From Panicum virgatum (taxonomy: Eukaryota > Streptophyta > Magnoliopsida > Poales > Poaceae): DNA of 64,000 nt. Where the stretch lies: the NCBI RefSeq assembly GCF_016808335.1, contig NC_053147.1, positions 66,896,960-66,960,959 on the forward strand, read 5' to 3'. Below the pieces are notes generated by a model. It saw only the letters and a list, made by a program, of their open reading frames with translations, was not told the origin of the DNA and searched no databases. Positions within the stretch are counted from its first letter, which is position 1; each line of letters begins with the position of its first letter. This document shows, in pieces, positions 45,749-58,203 of the stretch. Position numbers and translations under genes: made by a program.

Positions 45749-48671
45749 TTACTTAACAAGATCATGGGCAATAGCACAACAAAGATGCTTCAGGTCTTCA
45801 AAGGCGCTGTCTTGGAGTGATACAGAGGCCATTCTCTTCGAGATTTCAGTCTCGGAAGCATTGTCGAATTCAAACTTGGTGCGGTAAATGAAGTAGCCAC
45901 CACACTCCCAGGTAGACAGAGAGCAGCCAGTAACCAGATTTTTAACCTTTAACCAAAGATTAGATACATGTTTCCATTACTTGGTAACTGAGACAAAATT
46001 TTCTTAGGAATGAAACAAACGTTTAATAAATTTCACCTGTGGAAACAAGAAAACCTTTGTGCCATTGTTGGAAATCAGCAGGCTGTATGCAGTAGTGTTG
46101 TCATGCAGAGAAAAACATATTTCACAGACAACATTGACAAGTGCTTTAAGGTTGTTGCTGGTGAACACAAGAGCTTTTAGGGGGTAGCCAACTGTTTCAG
46201 ACACAATGATGTCTGATCTGTCATTTCCACCATATTCATAGACCACGACAGTGGAGGCAGACTCCACTGGCAGAGGGTTTGCAAAGTAGCAAGCCTGCAA
46301 GATTTGATAATATAGGACATTTGATTCTCTTCAACCATATAATGCACCCAGCAAAACAGGTGTTTCTACCATATCAAGCCAACCTTAATAAAGAATTTGT
46401 CTACTCAAAGATTATTTATTATAATAGAATATCAAAAAATCAGGGCTTGAATATGTCAACCTGCCTTATGAAACATGACACATGGTAGAATTAAAAAAAA
46501 AGGTGCTACAAAGGGCAGACATAAATATTATGGTACAAACTGCATAGCAATGATTTAATACTTGGTGAAAAGTTTATACTGCCAAACAGCTCAAAACTTA
46601 CCTCTACGAAATCAGGAATGTATTTTGACATGTGATAAGTCAACACATAGATGAAATAAAGTGAATGTTATATGCACTGGAAATAGGCAAATGTTACCTG
46701 AAAAAACATGTGATCTGACACTACATGTGTTCCACTGTCAAAGAAAACCCTGAAGGCCGCATTATTTACTTCAGAGGCAATCTTTGCAGCCAGTCCAAAC
46801 ATCCTTTTGTCCCAATAGCAAGATAGTTGGTTAATTGCAGCTGGGAACAAGAAGATATGACCATATTCAATAGGATATGCCTTCAGGGAGAAAATGCCCA
46901 TCAGAAGGGAACAAGTGCAATTTAGATGCCAACAAGCAAACAGCAAGAGAGGGTAGGTAATTATTTTGAGCAACACTAAAACATACATTTGCAATCAGGA
47001 GTAATCCATCCTTCGGTGGTGATGCCGAAGGAGCAACCTCAGGTCTATCATTCTCTCCTTGCGCAACGCACAAAAGCAACCCCTCATAACTCTTCATACT
47101 ATTTGCCTTCAAGCATCTGAAGGACTCAAAAATCTTGTTGTATTCCTTCAGCGAAAATGAATTCCATTTATTGTTCAGCTGACCCACAAAATTAATTCCA
47201 CCTTCGATGACCTGTACAATTGTCAATGCTATATATCACAAATATGTTTGGTAGTTAGCCAGCTTAAATTTTCAAAATTGCAATGTGCTTCAAAGATGTG
47301 GAAAGTGGTAACCACTTGTTGGTTTATTCCCTGTATTTAAATTCTTAGCACCCTATTTTCCTTCAGCCAACACACCCTTCCCAGCCTATCTACCCACAAA
47401 CTCAACCACTGGCCGCCTGCTGTAGCCAATTCTAGGTTTAGTTCGCGTATAGGATTTGCAAATAGGCCATTTTGTCAGAATACCTCAGGTGCCAGTATAT
47501 ATGCCTTATTGCTTATGGAATTAAGTGTAAAATTGTAGAATAATCTCTATAAGAAGCCACCAGCAGTGGCGATGGAAGTGCTGGAAGGAGAGATAATAAT
47601 CTGAGTAATTCTAAAGTGCAATGACATTAGAAGCGTAAGCAAGAGAAAGATAATTCCAGCATATGGTGTGTGAAAGTATGGTAATGATATTAGGTTGCTA
47701 CCATGCCACTGTGATGATGACGTGGCCAGAACACTGCTACTCTGCAACGAACTGGTAATTCACATCTGGGGTGGGACGGGTAGTGGGGTGAAAGGTGTTA
47801 ACTATCACTAAATGTTAAAAAAAGCAGCCTAATGTTACATACTGCAAACTGATGTGAACAAACAATCACCATTTAAGCAGTTCCCTAAAGTCTTAATGAT
47901 GGAAGAAAAGAACAAAACTTTTATTTGGATGACCTTAAGTTGGCAAGCTGTAACATCATAGTCCAAGTGGCCCTTCCAAGCAAAATTATCCCACTGGCAC
48001 AAAGAAAAATCACGGATTACAAGTGGTGCTATGAAATTCAAAAAATTGTGCGAACTCTTGGATTTACAAAACCTGAGAAAGAAGGATTGTATCAAGCAAG
48101 CTTGGGCCCTGTTCAGGACATGCAGTGCTTTTAAGGTCATCATTTCCATGTTCTGCACCAAGATGATAAAGATGTGTCTTCACACCTGAGGATGCAAAGA
48201 AGAGTTTAGGGACTAACAGCACTACAAAAAGAAAACTAAATATCTGATGTTATTCTGAATGTAAATACCAGTGAGATAATAGCTGATTTGGTTCTGCGAA
48301 ATTGTTTAGGTGTTGTATTTCAAACCAACCTTTTGAGAATCATGTGGGCACATATAGTGAACTGAAACTGTACAATAACTAAGAGCTCCAACCCGTGAAC
48401 ATAGAGTTTTACTAGAAAAGAATAAGTTAATCAGTTCATAAAAGCTTACATTTTTTGGAATTCTAGTTTATTTCCAGTGCAATGACAAATGGAAGTGTGG
48501 TTTTATTACAGCAAAAGTTGAAATTTTCAATTCTAATATTAAAAACGGAAAATCAGTAATAAATGCGATAGAACCATTTGAAAGCAACTGTTGCTCACCT
48601 TCAGATTGATCCAGATGAGTGCTCTTGCTCAGAAACGAGTATTCATCTTCTACCTTGGTGGCCGACACCAT
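45749..48671 (-). CDS. VTC2/GGP-like protein (GDP-L-galactose phosphorylase homologue) lacking the HxHxQ nucleophile
   Basis: Seven exons (48671-48599, 48185-48073, 47993-47934, 47211-46987, 46880-46698, 46294-46037, 45946-45749) join in frame to 369 codons. Family landmarks are SLLDTILLSQW, DYDVTACQLK, PIEYGHIFLFP (160-170) and STVVVYEYGGND. Real enzymes of this HIT-superfamily group cleave GDP-L-galactose in the Smirnoff-Wheeler ascorbate pathway in the cytosol and nucleus. Plant enzymes are about 430-450 residues, so this one is short. The catalytic HxHxQ is HMFFQ at 214-218, so the second His, the nucleophile position, is Phe. It may be a non-catalytic paralogue or have another role. Splice sites are good, with AATAAA near 45633. 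Structure confident; activity doubtful. Confidence 0.8.
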
Positions 48672-48731
48672 AGTTATGATGCTTAATATACGTAACACTA
48701 ACTGAATATCTACAATACTAGCAATCCTAAT

Positions 48732-48911
48732 TCAGGCTTCAGCGGCACCACCGCCGGCAAGGTAGGTCAAATCAGAAGGATGCCCCCCTGCAGATGGGAG
48801 GGCACCACGACCACCGTGAAAAGAAGGGGAGGCAAGTAGAAACTTAGGAAAGCACTGAGCACATTGTCGTCCCCTTCTTAGTGTAGTACGGGATCCTATC
48901 CTTGGAGCCGT
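48732..48911 (-). promoter_or_regulatory. Candidate ACG-start upstream ORF of the VTC2-like gene
   Basis: A 59-codon frame begins at an in-frame ACG (48911-48909) and stops 60 bases before the main ATG. Plant GGP/VTC2 mRNAs are known to carry a conserved uORF of about 60-65 residues starting at ACG that represses translation when ascorbate is high. Position, start codon and length agree. The peptide includes CAQCFPKFLLASPSFHGGRG and ends LAGGGAAEA. Conservation with other species was not tested. Confidence 0.6.
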
Positions 48912-49900
48912 GGTTGATGTTTTGAAGCCAGCCCTATTGGACCAGCTATCCACCTTTGCAAATCCAACTTGTTCTTCTTAAGGAGATTCCAAACCGTGCT
49001 TGGATCGTAATCGCAGCATCTTTTCCCAGACAATCTGAACATGAGCCAAATTTCAGTCAAAAGATTCAAAAATTTTTTTTGAAAAGAAGAGATTCAAATT
49101 AGTAGAGGTCTCAAGTAAGTACATAATGCGAGAGCATTAGTACATCTCCCAACTTTTCATGATTTGCAGAGAACCAACAATAATATATGTATAAACAAAG
49201 TTCACAACCAGAACAAGTCGGAAAGTAGAGAGTAGACTGAGGAACATGTTTGACGCCAACAAGCACAACATTCTCCTAGAATAAGTATAAAACATTTAAA
49301 AGACAGTAGATTGTACATATGTTTTTTGTCACGAATAATATGGCACATGCACACCTTCTCACTCTTCCAAGCTGGTAACACGAACTGTGTTGCTCGCTCC
49401 ATGCACAAACAAGCCGCCTAAAATCAAAAGCTTTCAACCCAAACACATGCCGATAACACACGCGTGATCAGGATTTTGCCCGTAAATATCCACGATCAGA
49501 ATATCCGCTCCAAAACACCCAAAGGAGTGACCCCCCCCCCCATTCCACGCCCTCCATCACTAGAAATTCCATAACACCAACACCCTGAATCGGACCACTC
49601 CCGCCCATCCACCACCAACACGGCAGCAATGAGCAATCCCCTCCAACAGCCCTTCGATTCGACACTACCACCCCATCCATCACCAAGAAACAATGCATGC
49701 AAGCGGCGGAATCGAGAGGAAGAGAAATCACCAAACCCAGACTTCGCTACTCGCTAGGGGGAAGGAGCCAATCGCAAGAGAGAGAGATTGCAAGATATCG
49801 AAGCAGATCAAAGAGGGAGAAATCTGTACCGAGAGGGCGAGGCGTCGGCTGGGCGCGTCCTGTCCAAGAGAGGAGGAGATGGTGGGGTGGGGGAGAGGGA
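48912..49900 (-). other. 5' leader and promoter region of the VTC2-like gene
   Basis: A long leader with probable intron(s). A CT-rich minus-strand stretch at 49690-49860 looks like a first leader exon. A poly-C run lies at 49531-49541. No separate gene is supported. Confidence 0.4.
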
Positions 49901-51182
49901 TGAGTCTTCCCTGACGTTGGTCCTCCTGACATTGGGTCAACAGTTTCCGGGGGAGAGACGTGTGGCCCGTGGGGAGGGTTGGAGACGAACGCCTGCGTGC
50001 TGCGGGAAAAAGTGGTGGTGAATTGGCACTTGGCTTCTCCGAAAACCGGTCAGATCCACCCGGTTGAACCGTTGACTTGACTCGTTTTCCTTTCAACTAA
50101 AACTGGGAATGCAATTTTAAGACTGTGGTTCGTATTTTTAAATATCACAATTCCCACGGTCCAACATACATGTTATGGTGATACCCATATCAAAGATGAT
50201 GTATGTATTATTGTTCTTCTGGAGTTGACAAGCATACTGTTTCTTTACATTGTAAAAAAGGTACCCTGTTACCTCTAGTGAATGGAAGCATCGATTTTTT
50301 GTAATTTATAAAATATATTTTAAAAAAGGTTTGTATTTCCTGAAGTCAAACCACGTGCCACTTCATTTCTCTTACTTTTTTTTTCTTCAAAAAAAAGATT
50401 ATAATGCTGGTACTAGTTACAATATATTTATTTCTTTGCATCTATGCAAAAAGAGGGTCAAGAGTTTATGCTCGCTGAGTAGTGAACCAAATAAGAAATA
50501 TGATACTATTGGAATCTGCAATTTTTTGGTCAATGTTTTGTTAAACTCTTTTACTGCCTAAAATGAAAGGCAGCGCTCCTGCCTTTTTGCTTCAGAAAAG
50601 TGTTATGGTCTTCTTCCACCAAACAAAGAATCTTCATATATTTTGAACTGCAACTGTTACAAGTAAATTTTCACTACCCAATACAAGTATACAGCATAGG
50701 ATCATAAAAGCTACACTCATCGAATAAACTATCAGCCAGATGCAACCTAATTAAAACTGTAATTGCTACAAATACATACATTACTACAACCCATACAAGT
50801 ATCAAAATCTAGAGTGGCCGAGTAAATCATCGCTCACTTGCATCCTAAAACTGCAATGACACGAATCAACCTTTTGAATTTACAATCTGAACCCAACTTT
50901 AACTGCACACTAACACAAATGAAGCTAACAAAGATGAAGCCGGTTACTCTAGCAATTGAATGGTCATGGCTACCTTTTCTTTTAACTGGAGTCATGGCTA
51001 TGTTTTCTTATAACTGGAGTGATGGCTACTTGGACTGCACAAATATCCTAAGTTAGTAACCTTCTTTGCTGTAAGTCAATACAATATGTTCTCCCACAAC
51101 ACATTGTATCAGAGATTAGATTTTGCTCAAGTGTTTGCATGGACATGAAATTTGTCAAGATTTTCCCTAGAGTGGCACGGTG
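49901..51182. other. Intergenic and 3' UTR of the WAP gene
   Basis: AT-rich. Imperfect duplicated segments around 50640-50880 (CTGCAACTGTTAC / CTGTAATTGCTAC, CCAATACAAGTAT / CCATACAAGTAT) lie in what may be the 3' UTR of the minus-strand gene. No other gene is visible. Confidence 0.4.
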
Positions 51183-54179
51183 CTAAATATTTTCTCCTTT
51201 CAACACCTTCTGCACAAGCACCAAAATCTCTGTAACCTGGAAGCATAGTAGAAAAGGTTACATCTTGTGAAATCTTAATTGCAAGAGACACGTATTGCTT
51301 TATATATTGAGTATCTTTCTTACCCCAGGGTAATGTTTCAAAACTGGAGAATAATGGTCAAGTGCCATATAGATTTTTCCCAGGACACTTAGAAGGGTGT
51401 CAACCTCATCGCCAAGTACATCAACCTGAATTACATACAATGGGTAAAGAAATCAGATACTCTCTTTTTACGTGGAAAAAATAGCATAACTAAGAGTATA
51501 CGCAATCTAGAGCCACAGGTGTTTTTTTCCTTTATGACAGCAGATAAGCATGCACAGATATTCCTTGCTAAATCATCATTTTTTCACGTTTAACATCAAT
51601 AAAAGCAATTGTCGTGCTTGGAATTTATTAACCATGAACCTAATGTTTCTTTACGCAACTTTTGTGTACTATGGTAAATGAAACTTAGCAGCATAAAAAA
51701 AGAATGAAAGAAACTTTGTAAACAAGACTAACCTCAGCTTCTGCTTTCCGAAGATTTGAACATTTAATCTCAATTATTTGCTTATACCAGAATTCTTTTT
51801 TCCGCAAGGCAGCAACTTGCTGCACCAGTGGGTTAAACTGACCAATTATACTAGTCAACCTGCACAGAATTTTTTTAAAAATAAAATGAACGCTTGAATG
51901 ATATGAACTGAAATATAGAAAAATATAAGCACAGGAAGCTACTCTGCAGCAACATGCAAATGCTTAAAATATATTAAGTGATTAGTTAATATGCTGTTGT
52001 CAAGAGAGACAACGAGCCTAGCTGAGCAAGTGTGGTCCTAGATAAAAACAAGAAACAATAGAGAAAAGTGAAAGAATATTAGTTAACTTACATACCTGGT
52101 TTCATTTCTTTTCATAGTTTCTGCTAATCTGCTTTCAAAATCACTATATGCTTTTGACAACTTCTCCATACTGGCAAGATCAGATTCCCCTGTCTGTCCC
52201 CCATAACTGCCAATGCTTTGTGCTGGTGTTTTCTTCATTTCCTGGATGGTGGCCTCAAGTGAGGCATTCTGTTCTTTGGCTTCCTCCAAAGCAATAGACA
52301 TAGAAGTTAAGTTTTCAGTCAGCTCAAGTACTTCTTGCTTGCATACTTGGATTTGCTGCATAGCCTCATACAAACATCTTTTCATTGAGTTATATTCGCT
52401 CTTTGTCTCTAATATCAGCAGTTCTTGTTCACAGACTTTCTCCTTAAACATCAAAAGCTCATCATTAACCAAGTTGACTTGGTCATGATGCTGTATTATT
52501 GACCCTGCAATTGATACCAGTTGATTATTTTCATACTTGAGCTTTTGTCTATCTTCATATATAATACTCAGCTGATCTTCTTTTTCATTAAGCAACTCTT
52601 TGAGGAAAGATCCCTCCTGATTCATATCATAAATCTGATTCTCGTAATCATCAAAAACTTCCCTAAATATTGATGAGTCCAACAAATTGTTCAAGTGTTT
52701 TTCAATCCTTAAATCTTCAAGTTCAGCCCTAACCTTCTCAAAATTATTCAAGAGTTTTGCCTCTGACAGTGAGTGCTGAGCTACTTGGCTCTTTGCATCG
52801 GGTACTTGCGAACAGAGGTGCTTAACCTCATTTCTTTTATCAACCAGCAAACCTCGGAGACAATTATTTTCATGAAGTAACATACCGATCCTGTCCTTCA
52901 ATCTGCACATCATCTCATTCTCCTTACAGTCAAAACAAGAACTCTCTTTTCTCATGGTTATCTCACCCAGCTTGGAAATGGTCTGGAGCAACTTCGATTT
53001 GATGAACTCAAGCTCTATCTCTTTCTTAAGAGGCAACGAAGCTTTAGCTTTCGCATATTCCCTTTTCACCCTGAACAGCTCTTCCGTCTTCTGATGCAGC
53101 TCAGATTCATGCTGCCTTCGCAGTTTTAGCCATTCCGACTTGAGAAAATTTGTGATTTCTTCGCTTTGCATGTGCTTCAGGAGAGAAAAATCTGGGATGT
53201 CAAGCATAACATCGCTTGTATCAGTAGCTTTCTCTGTTACAGGAGGCTCATTATCATCTTTCATCTTCACAATGATTCGGTCTTCTAGACTACAGTGGGA
53301 TTGGTAAGGATGTATACCAGATTCCGAACTTACTACAGCATTCAAAATACAGCGAAGCTCATCTTGCAGCACCGCAATCTCAGAAACCTTTTGTGTCCAG
53401 TTCCTGTTCAGAGTGCTGATACAGTTCTGATGCTCCCATAATTTCATTTCAAAGTCCCGTTGCAAACTGCAAACGTAGTTCTGAATCATGATGTTAGAGA
53501 TCTCCTTTTGCAGTTCATACTCCAACTGGAAAAAAAAATTCGACCACCTGAGTTAGTCTAATTAGTGTAAGATCATTTCTCAAACAAGCAAAGACATAGC
53601 AGAAGGTAATGCAGAATTCAGTGAATTCATCCTTCGAAATTCCAAGAAACCACGTATAACTGTTAGAAACAACGATGCTCCTATGAGAACGAAGAGCAGC
53701 TAGCAGACCTAATACATGAGAAGGTTGCAAAATTGTTGTGTAAACTGTGTGAACTAGCAATTTAAAGGTGAAATTCTTCTACCAAAAAGCAGACACTGCC
53801 ATGCCAAGTCCCAATCGATGTAGACCAAATTTACCCCAAGCCCCAAACCCACGTCCCACAGTCGTTTGCCGCGACAAGAAGCAAGAGTCGCACACAAAAA
53901 TTTATCTCCCTTAAGCAATTGCGACTTCACCTCCAGTAAGACAGTAAAGCCAGGTCATGGAATTGACACAAAAAGTAAACGAATGAATTGGAGTACTGGA
54001 GCATTCCTACAAATTCCTCTCCGTTCCTACCGCACCAAATCCAGAACCAAACCAAAATTCTAACCAGACAACGAGAAACAGACCAATTCCTGCGCCCCGG
54101 CTACATAGAGCCCTGGAGGCATGGGGAAGCATTAGAACGGAAGAAGAGATGGTGGACTCACGGGGTCGGCCGCCTCCAT
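51183..54179 (-). CDS. WAP: WPP domain-associated protein (WAP), coiled coil
   Basis: Five exons (54179-54162, 53525-52096, 51859-51733, 51425-51324, 51236-51183) join at GT-AG borders to 576 codons. The first exon codes only MEAADP. Its donor GTGAGT and the acceptor TTTTCCAG before LEYELQKEI keep the frame. Most of the protein is heptad-rich coiled coil with many Glu, Lys and Leu. The C-terminus has the family-like [21 protein letters not shown] binds WPP-domain proteins (MFP1 attachment factor, RanGAP relatives) at Golgi or nuclear envelope in plants. No membrane tail is present, which argues against WIT proteins. Length is somewhat below dicot members. Identification rests on recall of the C-terminal motif. 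Confidence 0.7.
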
Positions 54180-55017
54180 CTCGCCGGACGGAGGCGGATT
54201 ACACTTACGCGCCCAGGCCAGGCGAGGCCCTCTGCTCCTCCTTCAACCGCCACGAACGCCGCGCAGCGAACCACACGGCGACAGAGACTCCTCCGCTCCC
54301 GCGGTCCCGCCCTCGCTGTCGCTCCGGTTCCGAGGTGGCGAGGGGCGCGGGAAAGCGAGAGCAGGCGCGGCGCGGCGAGATTCAAGCTAAAGGCGAATCC
54401 TTTTCCCTGGAAAGGCGCCTCCTTTTCGCTGCGCCTTGTCTCCCTCCGCTGCTGCTGCTGCTTAATTGGGCAATCATCGAAGCCAAAAACAACTGCAAGC
54501 GCCGTGCTTAATTGGAACTGGAATCGGCGCCAAGCAACTGCTCCTTCCTGCGTGCGTGGAGAGAGGGAGGAGCCGAGGAGGAGTGGTGGTTGCTGGTCTG
54601 GCGTGGGGCGTGGGCTCACATGGGAGGGAAGCGGACAGGCTGGAAGACGGCGACGCTGACAGGGAGGCGCGGCGTCTCCTTTGGGGTTGGGGACGGCGCC
54701 TAGCTCTAGCTGGTTGGAAGTTGGAACGGTTTGTCCGGGGTGCCACGGCGTCGTTGCGGTCGCTGGCGGCTGGCTTTACTCCGGCGGTCAGCCGGCGGAC
54801 ACGGGTACCCCGCTTGGCCGCTTCCTCGCCCCGTCACCCGCTCCACTGCTTCGGGCATCGTGCCAACGGGACAAGAAAAGTATTTTCCCCACGTTTCAAC
54901 CTTTCTTTCAAAAAACTATTTCTAAAATGGAATGCGAGGAAAAGTACAGAAGAAAACAATTACTAATATGACCGTACTACTTAGTCGTACTGTACATGTG
55001 CTAGGATTTGGAGGTTA
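54180..55017 (-). other. Promoter and leader of the WAP gene
   Basis: GC-rich upstream sequence of the minus-strand gene. Long frames occur on both strands through base bias, and none is supported as a gene. Confidence 0.4.
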
Positions 55018-55195
55018 AAGCTCCGTTTGGATGTAAATAGAATGAAAGTGCTAAACTTCAGCAATAGCTCCTTCAACGAGAGTGTTACTAGGATGTGTTA
55101 AATTTTAGCTAAAATTTAAAAAAAATAGCAAATTTTAACATGTGTATAAATGCTAATATATGCTAAAGTTTAGTCCTCATCCAAACATGACCTAA
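55018..55195. repeat. MITE-like element
   Basis: The ends CTCCGTTTGGATG and CATCCAAACATGAC are imperfect inverted repeats. Inner inverted segments around GTGCTAAACTT and TAAAGTTTAG support folding. The borders are approximate and no target repeat was fixed. Confidence 0.55.
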
Positions 55196-55490
55196 TTCTA
55201 GGATTTTGTACTCCGTGGACGAGAAAAAAAATTCAGAGACCATCTATGAGATTCAGCGTGTAATTGACGGCTATACTAATGGTCATGTAAGGTTGTAGCT
55301 AATGACCGAGTTGATCACTGCACTGCACCTATTGTGATTGATTCACATGTTACAGCTAAGCTGAAGCGCAACTTTTATTACAAGATCAAAGGAACAAACA
55401 ACCGAATTAAACGCACGTCGTGTGCTAACTAAAAAAATATGTCGAGACTGAATGGAAAAGGACGAGAGCAAAATCCAGTCCTTTATTATA

Positions 55491-55601
55491 GGGAAAATTC
55501 GATTCATGCCACCACAACTCCGTGAAATTAGGTGTCATGGCATGATTTTCAACATGAGATCCAATTTCAAGAAATTGGAGTGGCATGGATCCAACTGACC
55601 C
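55491..55601. mobile_element. Mutator-like MITE, copy 2
   Basis: Same family as 26937-27070 but inverted, 111 bp, starting GGGAAAATTCGATTCATGCC. A perfect 9-bp target duplication TTTATTATA flanks it (55482-55490 and 55602-55610). It lacks a short central stem present in copy 1. Confidence 0.9.
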
Positions 55602-55610
55602 TTTATTATA

Positions 55611-55909
55611 GTAGTGGAGTATATACTACTCAATAAATAACAACAGACATGATCTTTGAGTGCGTTTAATCAAAAAAGAATGATGTAGTGTAAACGAGCT
55701 AAGTGGAGACGCATTGTTGCCGCGGGCAACACAGCCACGAGCCGGGAGATTGGGCCGTTGCTACTCTCGTCTCTCCTAGTGCGGCTCGTGGATTTGCTCT
55801 GGATGTTCAGGGCGTGCCACCTGGCTTGATCTGCAGCCAGGAAGAGGTGAGTGATGACGCTTCTGTCACCTGCTTTCCCTACGTCATACAAGATAAAGAG
55901 TTAAATTCC
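55611..55909. other. Spacer with a possible gene scrap
   Basis: On the plus strand, 55740-55880 has an open stretch (SPSAARGFALDVQGVPPG) that may be a fragment of a host exon. A TGTTGCCGCGGGCAACA hairpin lies at 55714. The true left end of the neighbouring LTR is somewhere in this interval. Confidence 0.3.
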
Positions 55910-57162
55910 TGCCGATCGCTCGGATCGGCAAACTGTGAGCCCCGCTGCCCCATATCGGCACAAAACAGCCGATCCGAAAGCGTTCGAGGGCATATCGGCA
56001 CGTATGCCGATTGTAGATGCGATCGATAAATAAAAGCTTGTAAATCGTATCTATAAAGGATAAAACCTGCTCCGGAATATGATATAAACAGATCTACCTA
56101 TCCAGATCGGTTCTTGCTACGTACGACATAGAACGATCTAAGTATACGTGAGCATAACCAGGATTTCCAAAAAAATCCATCCACACAGATAGATCCAATC
56201 TAAGACATATCGGACAGGGTGATCGGTACACGTTAACCCATCGGCAGGTCGTATGCACGTGTTGCAGCGCACGTCGTGGATTGTAACAAACGGCTAGGCA
56301 ACGCGTTCCGATCCAAAACCAAGAACGAAAAGGATCTTACAAATCCAGATGAAATGAGTAAAAACCACGGTAAAAGACACTCGCTTTATAAACATCGAGT
56401 AGATCCAAACCACGACCGTTACAGCTCTCACCGCTATATAGGAACGTCCCGTCCGCGAGTCAGGCCAGATGAGCGTGATAGAGAATATCTAACACACCAT
56501 AGGAATCGTCCAACGCATTTACCGAGGCCAGATATAGCAGATATTAAACAAATCCTTATTGATTAAGGACGAATGGTAACAGATCGAATTCGCTAAACGA
56601 AACAAAGCAAGGCATCATCCCTGTACGAATCGGCTCTATGACACGCTGTGTGAATAGGAAACTAGCCGATTCCATGCACAAGGATGACACATCGAATGTA
56701 ACAATAAAGCATGATCGATCTACTAAAACCATGCTGCAAACACCGGGATAAGTAGCAGATCTCGCCATCAAAAACGCTTCAGCACGAGATCTACCAAGGA
56801 AACGAGGCATTGAGCCGTGATGCTCTAAGGAAGATCCTTAGAGCCGCATGGCGCTTACCTCAAGGTTAACCTTAATGCGATTAGGGCTGGCAATGAGCCG
56901 AGAGAGTTGGAGACAACCGCTGGTGTGAGAACGTTTGCCGTCAATCTTTATTCATCTGGTATAGATACATATTTATAGTCCATAGACTTGACAAACAAGC
57001 TATCAAAACCCTAACTTAAACGAACTCTATCTTAGTAAATTACAGATAAAGGAGCCCATCGGCTCCCGTCATGGACCGTAATCGCCACTTCCTTGGACGA
57101 TCCGCATCGGCCCATCAACAGTCTAGGCCCATATCACCCTCGGTCAATTTCCGGTGGTAACA
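55910..57162 (-). repeat. 3' LTR of the Tat-type element
   Basis: The element-sense start is TGTTACCACCGG at 57162, preceded by a purine-rich AGGGGCATG that could be the polypurine tract. A TATA box and AATAAA lie inside. The far end is not fixed because the partner LTR is outside the window; 55910 is a best guess. Confidence 0.6.
56971..56977 (-). promoter_or_regulatory. LTR TATA box
   Basis: TATAAAT on the minus strand about 190 bases into the LTR, with an AATAAAG at 56952-56946 downstream. This is the likely U3 promoter. Confidence 0.5.
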
Positions 57163-57409
57163 CATGCCCCTGGTTTCGCCAATAAAGATTATTGCAAAAT
57201 CAGAGAAGAATACTCTGGAATCTGCAGCACCGTCTTTGACCGTCGTCGACTCCATCGAAAACCGAGTCCGACGCCCTTTCATCTTCCACTCGGTATCTTC
57301 AAATAGTACCCATCGGTACAGCCAGTTCACCACACCCAATCAGCTTCCAGCCTCCTCGCCATTGTACTAGCACAGAAAAAACCCCAATCCTCTCCTTCTC
57401 CGACAAGCT

Positions 57410-58203
57410 ATGGCCGGAAACAAGCGCGTCGGCGAGGGCCTTTCCAATGAACCTCCAACGTTCCATAGCCGTCATGGGTAATGTACCTGCTGTCCATGCG
57501 TACCTCCACAAATCATCCGAATCTACTCACCTCTCTGCTTCTCTTCCCAGAGATGATGAGGGCTCCAGCGCTCCGCTCACTCTTCCCCTTCCTCTCCGTC
57601 AAATCCCTTCGATGATCTTGACGAGGGGACCCGCGAGCTCATCCGGAGTCTATACCGGGAGAAGGACGAGGCGCGGGAGAACTACACCGAGGAGACCAAG
57701 AAAACAAGCCAACTGCAAACCCAGTGGGAGACCGCCGAGGATATTGCGGTCACAGCACGAGCCCAGCTCACCGCCGCCGATGCTAGGGTTGCAGGTGTGT
57801 TTCCAATCACCGCCCAAAAACCCTCTTTCAATTTTCTTCTAACCCTTTTCTCTGCATTTGTTCAGCCCTGGAATCACAACTCCAGACCCTCCTCGATGCA
57901 GCGGCGACTACCACAACTGCGGCGAACGCTCGGGGCGACACCGTCGCCGCCCGCCTGCAGGATATCCCCAACCGCATCCGGGAGATCGCGAGCCATGACG
58001 TCCACCAAGGCGCCGCCGTTGCCCTCGCCATGGTGCAAACACTGTCCGGAAACAACCTCCGGACACTGCAGCCGATCTTCCCTGCGGGCGAAGCCGGGGA
58101 AGAATTCGAGGAGCTCATCGGGGAGCTCGGCATGGTGGCCACCGCCATCACCGACAGAGTCAACATCAACACGGTGGTGACAACCGCCTTGGCCGATGAT
58201 TAG
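57410..58203 (+). CDS. Antisense spliced additional ORF of the Tat element
   Basis: On the strand opposite to pol, ATG 57410 opens an exon to 57477 (donor GGTAATG). A second exon runs about 57551-57794 (acceptor CTTCCCAG, donor GCAGGTGTG). The last exon runs 57866-58203 (acceptor TTGTTCAG, stop TAG). The last junction is phase-consistent and yields a Glu/Arg/Ala-rich coiled-coil-like protein with TRELIRSLYREKDEAREN in exon 2 and LESQLQTLLDAAATTTTAAN in exon 3. Exon 2 carries a one-base shift near 57595, so the current copy may be broken, unless a cryptic acceptor is used. Grande elements have a comparable reverse ORF between integrase and the 3' LTR. Function is unknown. Confidence 0.5.

Noticed and set aside
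52213..52488. 91-codon plus-strand frame
   Set aside because: It is antisense to the long coiled-coil exon of the WAP gene, which has clear splice borders.
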